DNA of 11,541 nt. It comes from Ectothiorhodospiraceae bacterium. GTDB taxonomy: Bacteria; Pseudomonadota; Gammaproteobacteria; Thiohalomonadales; Thiohalomonadaceae. The translations under genes and the position numbers were made by a program. The DNA is taken from positions 1 through 11,541 of the forward strand of contig SLDE01000146.1 in the NCBI GenBank assembly GCA_007125455.1, written 5' to 3'. Below, piece by piece: positions 6,285-11,541 of the stretch. The notes beneath the pieces are model-generated. The model was not told the origin of the DNA, searched no databases, and was given only the letters and a program-made list of their open reading frames with translations. Position 1 is the stretch's first letter, and each line of letters opens with the position of its first letter.

Positions 6285-6875
6285 ATGAAAAAGATCGTAT
6301 TGGCCAGTGGCAACGCCGGTAAGGTGCGGGAGTTCAATCAGCTGCTGGCCGGGTTGGGCTATGAGGTGTTGCCCCAGACCGAGCTGGGGGTGCCCGAGAT
6401 CGAGGAGACCGGGCTGAGTTTTGTGGAGAACGCCATCCTCAAGGCACGTAATGCCGCGCAGCATACCGGCCTGCCTGCGATTGCCGATGACTCCGGATTG
6501 GAGGTGGACGCGCTCAACGGTGCGCCGGGGATCTATTCGGCCCGCTATGCCGGAGTGGGGGCCAGTGACGCGGAAAACCTGCAAAAGCTATTGCAGGACA
6601 TGACGGGGGTGACGGAGCGCCGTGCGCGCTTCCAGTGTCTGCTGGTGTGGATGCGCCACGCCAGCGATCCGGTGCCGCTGATCTGCCAGGGCCACTGGGA
6701 GGGTAGCATCACCGAGGCCCCGGCGGGAGAAAACGGCTTTGGCTACGATCCGATCTTTTGGGTGACCGAGCACGGCTGTACCTCGGCCCAGCTTAGCCCC
6801 GAAAAGAAAAATGCCATGAGCCATCGTGGCAAGGCGCTGCGCGAATTGACCGAGCGTCTGGCTGCGATGACGTGA
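6285..6875 (+). CDS. rdgB: RdgB/Ham1 XTP/dITP (non-canonical purine NTP) pyrophosphatase
   Basis: This 196-aa house-cleaning enzyme hydrolyses ITP, dITP and XTP to the monophosphates, keeping deaminated purines out of DNA and RNA. Family motifs are complete: VLASGNAGKVREF (5-17) for triphosphate binding, FVENAILKAR (46-55), PAIADDSGLEVDALNGAPG (64-82, catalytic D69), YSARYAG (84-90), GFGYDPIF (151-158) and SHRGKALREL (179-188). Length is typical. The ATG at 6285 is preceded by AGGA with a 7-bp spacer, an excellent ribosome site. The gene lies after the repeat-filled spacer and only 7 bp before hemW, the rph-rdgB-hemW order common in proteobacteria. Confidence 0.97.
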   Translation: MKKIVLASGNAGKVREFNQLLAGLGYEVLPQTELGVPEIEETGLSFVENAILKARNAAQHTGLPAIADDSGLEVDALNGAPGIYSARYAGVGASDAENLQKLLQDMTGVTERRARFQCLLVWMRHASDPVPLICQGHWEGSITEAPAGENGFGYDPIFWVTEHGCTSAQLSPEKKNAMSHRGKALRELTERLAAMT

Positions 6876-6882
6876 TCTGCGC

Positions 6883-8040
6883 ATGAATGAGGCGATCCCG
6901 CTCAGCCTGTACATCCACTACCCCTGGTGTGTGCAAAAATGCCCCTATTGCGACTTCAACTCCCATGCGGCGGGGGAGGTGATCCCTGAAGCGGCCTACA
7001 TCGACGCCTTGCTGGCTGATCTGGAGCAGCAACTGGCTGAGGTGTGGGGGCGACGTATCGATACGGTGTTTATTGGTGGCGGCACCCCCAGCCTGATCTC
7101 GCCGGATGGACTGGACCGGCTGCTGGGGGCATTGCGGGCGCGGCTGAGTATCCGCCCCGATGCGGAGATCACCATGGAGGCCAATCCCGGCACGGTGGAG
7201 CAGGGGCGCTTTGCGGCCTTTCGTGAGGCGGGGATCAACCGGCTCTCGCTGGGGGTACAGAGCTTCGATGACACGCGCCTGGCTGCGCTGGGGCGGATCC
7301 ACGACGGCGGCGAGGCTCGCCGGGCGATCGAGGCGGCGCAGCGGGGCGGGTTTGACAATATCAATATCGATCTGATGTTCGGCCTGCCGGGACAGGGGCC
7401 TGATGAGGCGGCGCAGGACCTGCGCGAGGGGATCGCCAGCGGGGTGGAGCACCTCTCCTGGTATCAGCTCACCATCGAGCCCAATACCGCCTTCGCCCAC
7501 GCGCCCCCGCTGTTGCCAGACGAGGATCGCCTGTGGGCGATCCAGTGCGAGGGCGAGCAGTTGCTGGGGGCGGCGGGCTTTGCCCAGTATGAGGTCTCGG
7601 GCTGGGCGCGTACGGGCAGGCAGTGTCGCCACAACCGCAATTACTGGCAGTTTGGTGATTACCTTGGCATTGGGGCCGGTGCCCATGGCAAACTGTCGCA
7701 TCCGGCCAGCGGCGAGATCTGGCGTCATTGGAAGCAGCGCCATCCGCAACGCTACCTCGCCAGTGCCCACGGCGCGGAGGTCGTGGCCGGTCGGCGTCTG
7801 CTCGATCCGGCGGATCGGCTGCTGGAGTTCATGATGAATGTCCTGCGTCTGCACGAGGGCTTCGACCGCGCGTTGTTTGCCGCACGCACCGGCTTGCCAT
7901 GGACGGCGGCAGAGGGCGGTGTGGACGAGGCGCTGGGGCTGGGCCTGCTGGCGTGGTGCGACGATACCTTGCGCCCCACCGAGCGGGGCCGATTGCACCT
8001 TAACCGTTTATTACAATGCTTTATGGCAGGGGCCGATTGA
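6883..8040 (+). CDS. hemW: HemW, radical SAM heme chaperone (HemN-like)
   Basis: The 385-aa product is a cytosolic radical-SAM protein of the HemW group, thought to bind heme and deliver it to membrane respiratory enzymes. These proteins were often annotated as oxygen-independent coproporphyrinogen III oxidase. The N-terminus reads LYIHYPWC, then the cluster motif CVQKCPYCDF (C16, C20, C23). Phe25 stands where true HemN has a fourth cysteine, which argues for HemW. GGGTPS is at 65-70, followed by EANPGTVE and NRLSLGVQSFDD in the SAM-binding barrel. The C-terminal half contains HNRNYWQFGDYLGIGAGAHG, typical of HemW. The start has no clear Shine-Dalgarno sequence and is probably coupled to rdgB, whose stop is 7 bp upstream. 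The stop overlaps the next start by one base. Confidence 0.95.
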   Translation: MNEAIPLSLYIHYPWCVQKCPYCDFNSHAAGEVIPEAAYIDALLADLEQQLAEVWGRRIDTVFIGGGTPSLISPDGLDRLLGALRARLSIRPDAEITMEANPGTVEQGRFAAFREAGINRLSLGVQSFDDTRLAALGRIHDGGEARRAIEAAQRGGFDNINIDLMFGLPGQGPDEAAQDLREGIASGVEHLSWYQLTIEPNTAFAHAPPLLPDEDRLWAIQCEGEQLLGAAGFAQYEVSGWARTGRQCRHNRNYWQFGDYLGIGAGAHGKLSHPASGEIWRHWKQRHPQRYLASAHGAEVVAGRRLLDPADRLLEFMMNVLRLHEGFDRALFAARTGLPWTAAEGGVDEALGLGLLAWCDDTLRPTERGRLHLNRLLQCFMAGAD

Positions 8041-8258
8041 TGTCGACTGGTGATATTGTTTCAATCCTGGTGAATCTGGCGGTGGGGATCTACTTCGCCT
8101 TTATCTATCCGCGTACCGTCGAGAAGCGCTTCAAGGCCATGACGCAGGTGCCACGTGGTTTCGTGATGCTGCGCCAGGTGATCCCCAAGGTGGGGATCCT
8201 GATCATCGTGCTGACCGTACTCTACGCCCTGAGCCTGCTGATGGGGTGGATGGGCTAG
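8040..8258 (+). CDS. Small two-helix membrane protein of unknown function
   Basis: The 72-aa product is not recognised. It has two hydrophobic segments, about residues 5-23 (IVSILVNLAVGIYFAFIY) and 50-69 (VGILIIVLTVLYALSLLMGW). They are joined by a basic linker (RTVEKRFKAMTQVPRGFVMLRQ) containing the sequence YPRTVEKRF. The positive linker predicts that both ends face the periplasm and the loop the cytosol. The ATG overlaps the hemW stop (TGATG) and has AGGGG seven bases upstream. The stop is three bases before the cyaA ATG, so the gene is wedged between the two and almost certainly co-transcribed. A longer in-frame start at 8016 is less likely because it lacks this ribosome site. It is probably real; a role with CyaA or HemW is only suggested by position. 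Confidence 0.8.
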   Translation: MSTGDIVSILVNLAVGIYFAFIYPRTVEKRFKAMTQVPRGFVMLRQVIPKVGILIIVLTVLYALSLLMGWMG

Positions 8259-8261
8259 CCG

Positions 8262-11087
8262 ATGGCCAGCGAGAAGCCGGAAGAGGGGATCGACTTTCGC
8301 GCGGTGAAGCATCGCTTCATGCTGCTCAATCGTGATCGTCTGCGCCGCACCCGCCTCTCCCTGCGCGAGCGCCAGGTGGAGTTGCTCGACCTGCTACCGC
8401 TGTTGTTGCACGTCAACCACCCGATGCTGCCCGGCTTCTTTTCCCGCGAGACCCCGGTCGGGGTGTGGGGCTATGAGCCCGATCCGGCCGTGTTACGCAT
8501 GGCCCGTGGCTATGCCAAGAGCTTCGCCTACCGCCGCACCCCCCATCGCCAGGATGCCATCCAGGCGCTTTACTGCATGGGCAGTACCGGCACCATCGGC
8601 CATGCCGAGGGCAGCGATTTCGATTTCTGGCTCTGCCATGATGCCGCCCTGAGTAGTGAGCAACTGGCACTCTTGCAGGGCAAGCTCAACGCCCTGGAGG
8701 GGTGGGCGGCTGAGTTGGGGCTGGAGGTACACTTCTTTTTGCTCAACGCCGAGGAGTTTCGCAGCGGCAAGCTGCTGGACCTGAGCACCGAGAGCAGTGG
8801 CAGCAGCCAACACTACTTGTTGCTGGATGAGTTCTATCGTACCAGTGTGTTGCTGGCGGGGATGTTTCCGCTGTGGTGGCTGGTGCCGCCGGAGCAGGAG
8901 GGCAACTACGACGAGTATGTGGCCGATCTTAAACGCAAACGCTTTTTGTATGTGCGCGACTGTCTCGACTTTGGTGGGCTTAATCAGATCCCCGCCGAGG
9001 AGTTCTTTGGTGCCGCGCTGTGGCAGCTCTCCAAGGGTATCGATTCACCATACAAGTCGCTGCTCAAGCTGCTGCTGATCGAATCCTATGCCAGTGAGTA
9101 TCCACGCATGGAGTTGCTCAGCAAGCAGCTCAAACAGTCGGTCTATGCGGGCAAGATCTCGGCCGAACGGCTCGACCCCTATGTGATGATGCTGGACAAG
9201 GTCAGTGCCTATCTGGCGGTGGATAACGAGCTGGGGCGCATCGATCTGGCACGGCGCAGCTTTTACTTCAAAACCGACATCCACCTCACCGAAGCTGGCA
9301 GCCAGCGGCGTGCTGACTGGCGGCGCGAGCGGCTGGAGGAGTTGGTCGAGGAGTGGGGCTGGAACCACGCCGATCTGACCCTGCTCGACGCCCACCATAC
9401 CTGGAAGGTGCAGCGGGTGATCGAGGAACGCCAGGCGTTGTTCGATTCGTTGATCCGCAGCTACCGCTTCCTCTCCAACTTCGCCCGCCGTCACGCAGGT
9501 CTGGCAATGATCAGTCAGCAGGACCTCACCACTCTGGGGCGCAAGCTTTACACCGCCTTTGAGCGCAAGGCAGGCAAGATCGATATCGTCAATCGCGGGG
9601 TCTACGCCGATCTGCGCGAGGAGCACGTCACCATCTGCGAGCTGCACAACGACGAGGCCGAGGTGATCGGCTGGCACCTCTATCGTGGTGTGGTGCAGAG
9701 CCAGGACATGCGCATGCAGGTGCCACTCAAACGCAGCCGCTCGCTGATCGAATTGCTCGCCTGGGGCTGGCTCAATCAGGTGATCCACCGCCATACGGCG
9801 CTGGTGGTATTGGCCCCGCGCAGCCGTCACAGCAATCGCGATGTGGACATGATCCTGCGTCACATGGCGCAACACTTCAGTATCGAGCTGCTGGAGGGGG
9901 GGGATATCCGTGATTATGAGCGTCCGGCCCAGTTGCTGGTGAATGCACTCTATATCAACACCGGGGTGCGGATCTCCGACAGCATGGTGATGACCCGCAA
10001 TATCGCCGCCATGGGGCAGACCGATCCCTTTCGCTACGGCCATGATCAGGTCAACCTGGTGGTGGCGCTGGATCATCTGCAGTTGAATACCTGGCGCGAG
10101 GTGACCAGCCACCGCAACATGGGGGCCAATGCGGTCCTCGACAGTCTGTGCGACTACCTGAAGTGGTTCCCCCGTTCCAGTGGGACCACGCCGACGGTGC
10201 CGGTGGTCTACGCGATGGGGAGCGGGCTGGGTCACTCCGCAGCACAGCGGGTAGAGGGGCTGTTCCGCGAGGTCATCGAGCTGTTCTACCAAAGCGGCGA
10301 TACCCAGCCGCGCTATCTGATCAGTATTGGTGACAACCACTACCTGATCGAGATGGAGGGCGACATCCCCAGCTACCAGGCCTTTGCCAGCTACGGCAGC
10401 TTGCTGCAGTACCTGGGCAAACCAGGTCGACTCCATCCGCCGCTGGTGTTGGACGAGCGCGCCCTCAAGGACACCTTCCTTGCGACCATCTACAGCAAGA
10501 ACAAGCCCGGTATGGTGCAGTTTTTCTACTATCCGAAAAACAACCGTGTGGAGATCTTCGTGCTGGATGAGCGTGGTGCACTGTTTACCCAGCAGGCGGT
10601 CTATTACGACAATGCCACTTTGCTCAACCAGTTCAGCCGCTTCTTCGAGGCGGTGGCCAACCGGATCAACTTCATGCAGGAAAACGCCCTCGGTGTGGGG
10701 CGCATCCGTGGGGTGGAGTTCCATGAACTAAGTTCCGATGCCTTGGGGCGCAAGGGGGTGCAGCGGGTCGCCCCGGCGATGGATAGCCAGTCCTCGCGTT
10801 TTTTCAGCCTGCAGGTGATCGTTGAGCCACAGGAGGAGCGCAAGGCGGCGGTCTTCACCCTCTATTGCGACAATGAGGAATTTTCCTCGCTGCAATACGG
10901 CAAGGAGTTGTTCAAGGTGGTCAGTGATCACGTCCTGCAGCAGCGCAAGAGCGGCCAGCGCTACCCCGTGTACATCACCGATATCAGCCTCGACTCGGCG
11001 GTGATCGGAGAGGACAACATCGACACCTTGCAGACGGTGCACTTTTTGGCCTACAAACGGAAGATCGAGGGGCAGCTCAACCGCTAA
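8262..11087 (+). CDS. cyaA: Class I adenylate cyclase
   Basis: This 941-aa cytosolic enzyme converts ATP to cAMP, the ligand of CRP/Vfr-type regulators. The N-terminal catalytic region carries the nucleotidyltransferase signature of class I cyclases: MGSTGTIGH (106-114) followed by SDFDFWLCH (118-126), in which D119 and D121 are the likely metal ligands. Family stretches continue with LLLDEFYRTSVLLAG (186-200) and LWQLSKGIDSPYKSLLKLLL (253-272), then YASEYPRMELLSKQLKQ. The rest is the large C-terminal region of this class. It is longer than E. coli CyaA (848 aa) and close to the size I recall for pseudomonad-type enzymes. The ATG is 3 bp after the small membrane gene. Whether PTS-dependent control of the C-terminal part applies cannot be judged. 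Identity is firm. Confidence 0.95.
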   Translation: MASEKPEEGIDFRAVKHRFMLLNRDRLRRTRLSLRERQVELLDLLPLLLHVNHPMLPGFFSRETPVGVWGYEPDPAVLRMARGYAKSFAYRRTPHRQDAIQALYCMGSTGTIGHAEGSDFDFWLCHDAALSSEQLALLQGKLNALEGWAAELGLEVHFFLLNAEEFRSGKLLDLSTESSGSSQHYLLLDEFYRTSVLLAGMFPLWWLVPPEQEGNYDEYVADLKRKRFLYVRDCLDFGGLNQIPAEEFFGAALWQLSKGIDSPYKSLLKLLLIESYASEYPRMELLSKQLKQSVYAGKISAERLDPYVMMLDKVSAYLAVDNELGRIDLARRSFYFKTDIHLTEAGSQRRADWRRERLEELVEEWGWNHADLTLLDAHHTWKVQRVIEERQALFDSLIRSYRFLSNFARRHAGLAMISQQDLTTLGRKLYTAFERKAGKIDIVNRGVYADLREEHVTICELHNDEAEVIGWHLYRGVVQSQDMRMQVPLKRSRSLIELLAWGWLNQVIHRHTALVVLAPRSRHSNRDVDMILRHMAQHFSIELLEGGDIRDYERPAQLLVNALYINTGVRISDSMVMTRNIAAMGQTDPFRYGHDQVNLVVALDHLQLNTWREVTSHRNMGANAVLDSLCDYLKWFPRSSGTTPTVPVVYAMGSGLGHSAAQRVEGLFREVIELFYQSGDTQPRYLISIGDNHYLIEMEGDIPSYQAFASYGSLLQYLGKPGRLHPPLVLDERALKDTFLATIYSKNKPGMVQFFYYPKNNRVEIFVLDERGALFTQQAVYYDNATLLNQFSRFFEAVANRINFMQENALGVGRIRGVEFHELSSDALGRKGVQRVAPAMDSQSSRFFSLQVIVEPQEERKAAVFTLYCDNEEFSSLQYGKELFKVVSDHVLQQRKSGQRYPVYITDISLDSAVIGEDNIDTLQTVHFLAYKRKIEGQLNR

Positions 11088-11156
11088 GCCGGTGGTACAA
11101 CAGGGCAGAATCCGCGATAATCGCGCAACCGATTCAAGCTCAAGGCGGAAAAAGCG

Positions 11157-11327
11157 ATGCGAATTTGCTGGGCCCAATACAGTCTGTGGGGGATTATCGC
11201 CCTGCTGGGCACCATGGCGCTGTTCTCCGGCTGTGGTGCCAAGGGCGATCTGTTCATGCCCGAGGAGGCGCTGGAGTCTAGCCGTCCGCAGGCCCCCGCC
11301 ACCGATGATGTTCCCACCCTCAGGTAA
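11157..11327 (+). CDS. lptM: LptM-type small lipoprotein (YifL/LppL)
   Basis: The 56-aa product has a lipoprotein signal peptide: a hydrophobic stretch at about 9-23, then the lipobox LFSGC with lipidated Cys26. After it comes GAKGDLFMP, matching the GxKGxLYLP signature of LptM. In E. coli LptM (formerly YifL) helps mature the LptD outer-membrane LPS translocon. A short acidic and Pro/Ala-rich tail follows. Phe at position -3 of the lipobox is less usual than Leu but acceptable. The gene lies between cyaA (69 bp upstream) and lysA (8 bp downstream), as this small lipoprotein gene does in pseudomonads. It is easily missed because of its length. GGAA lies six bases before the ATG. Confidence 0.85.
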   Translation: MRICWAQYSLWGIIALLGTMALFSGCGAKGDLFMPEEALESSRPQAPATDDVPTLR

Positions 11328-11335
11328 AGCACTCC

Positions 11336-11541
11336 ATGGATTATTTCAACTACCACGATGGTCGGCTCTGCGCCGAGCAATGTGATCTGGCCGCCCTGGC
11401 CGAACAGTACGGCACCCCCGCCTATGTTTACTCCCGCGCGACCATAGAGCGTCACTGGCGTGCCTTTGATGCCGCCTTGGCCGGGGTTGACCACCTGGTC
11501 TGTTATGCGGTCAAGGCCAACTCCAACCTGGCGGTGCTCAA
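11336..11541 (+). CDS. lysA: Diaminopimelate decarboxylase, N-terminal part (3' end outside window)
   Basis: Only the first 68 codons are present, and the frame is open to the window edge. The enzyme uses pyridoxal phosphate to decarboxylate meso-diaminopimelate to L-lysine. The opening MDYFNYHDGRLCAE, LAEQYGTPAYVYSRATIERH (21-40) and CYAVKANSNLAVL (56-68) are typical of LysA. Lys60 in YAVKAN is the residue that binds the cofactor. The start lies 8 bp after the lptM stop; AGG about 11 bases upstream is a modest ribosome site. Its position after lptM is the usual order, often followed by dapF, which would lie beyond the window. Confidence 0.95.
   Translation, partial: MDYFNYHDGRLCAEQCDLAALAEQYGTPAYVYSRATIERHWRAFDAALAGVDHLVCYAVKANSNLAVL

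Noticed and set aside
6793..7998. A 401-codon open frame on the minus strand opposite hemW.
   Set aside because: It covers hemW in reverse, has no family signature, and shows the same composition artefact.
9045..10724. A 559-codon open frame on the minus strand opposite cyaA.
   Set aside because: It lies entirely within cyaA, which matches a known family over its length. The translated product has no recognisable motif and is His/Gln/Val/Leu rich, as expected for an antisense shadow of a high-GC gene with biased third positions.
11084..11494. A minus-strand frame opposite lptM and the start of lysA.
   Set aside because: Antisense to a recognisable lipoprotein and to LysA, with no motif of its own.

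Overview
This 11.5 kb window is dense chromosomal housekeeping DNA from a proteobacterium, most likely a gammaproteobacterium of moderately high GC content. The evidence is the classic yicC-gmk-rpoZ-spoT block on the minus strand, an RNase PH of exactly the enterobacterial length (238 aa), a class I (enterobacterial-type) adenylate cyclase, and an lptM-lysA pair downstream of cyaA as in Pseudomonas-like genomes. The genus cannot be read from the sequence; a sulfur-oxidising or phototrophic Chromatiales-type organism would be a guess.

Minus strand, right to left: yicC (3382-2516), gmk (2325-1690), rpoZ (1567-1310) and the first 430 codons of spoT (1291 to the window edge). Together they cover an RNase-associated factor, GMP to GDP conversion, the RNA polymerase omega subunit, and (p)ppGpp synthesis and hydrolysis. 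A good sigma70-type promoter lies just upstream of gmk. The yicC-gmk spacer also holds a set of inverted repeats.

Plus strand, starting from a 93-bp divergent spacer: a soluble Hanks-type Ser/Thr protein kinase (3476-4444) overlaps by ATGA with a PP2C-type phosphatase (4441-5316). Next come rph (5355-6071), a 213-bp spacer with a mosaic of short repeats, rdgB (6285-6875), hemW (6883-8040), a 72-aa two-helix membrane protein of unknown function (8040-8258), cyaA (8262-11087), the small lipoprotein gene lptM (11157-11327) and the start of lysA (11336 onward). The tight spacing from rdgB to cyaA (7 bp, a 1-bp overlap, 3 bp) suggests one transcript.

Taken together, the window groups RNA turnover (YicC, RNase PH), nucleotide-pool care (Gmk, RdgB), two nucleotide second-messenger systems ((p)ppGpp by SpoT, cAMP by CyaA) and a kinase/phosphatase pair. 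I see no prophage, CRISPR array, rRNA, tRNA or transposase. The parts least explained by known families are the kinase/phosphatase insert, the repeat mosaic at 6078-6264, the structured spacer at 2434-2511 and the small membrane protein. Nothing here looks like a wholly new multi-gene system.
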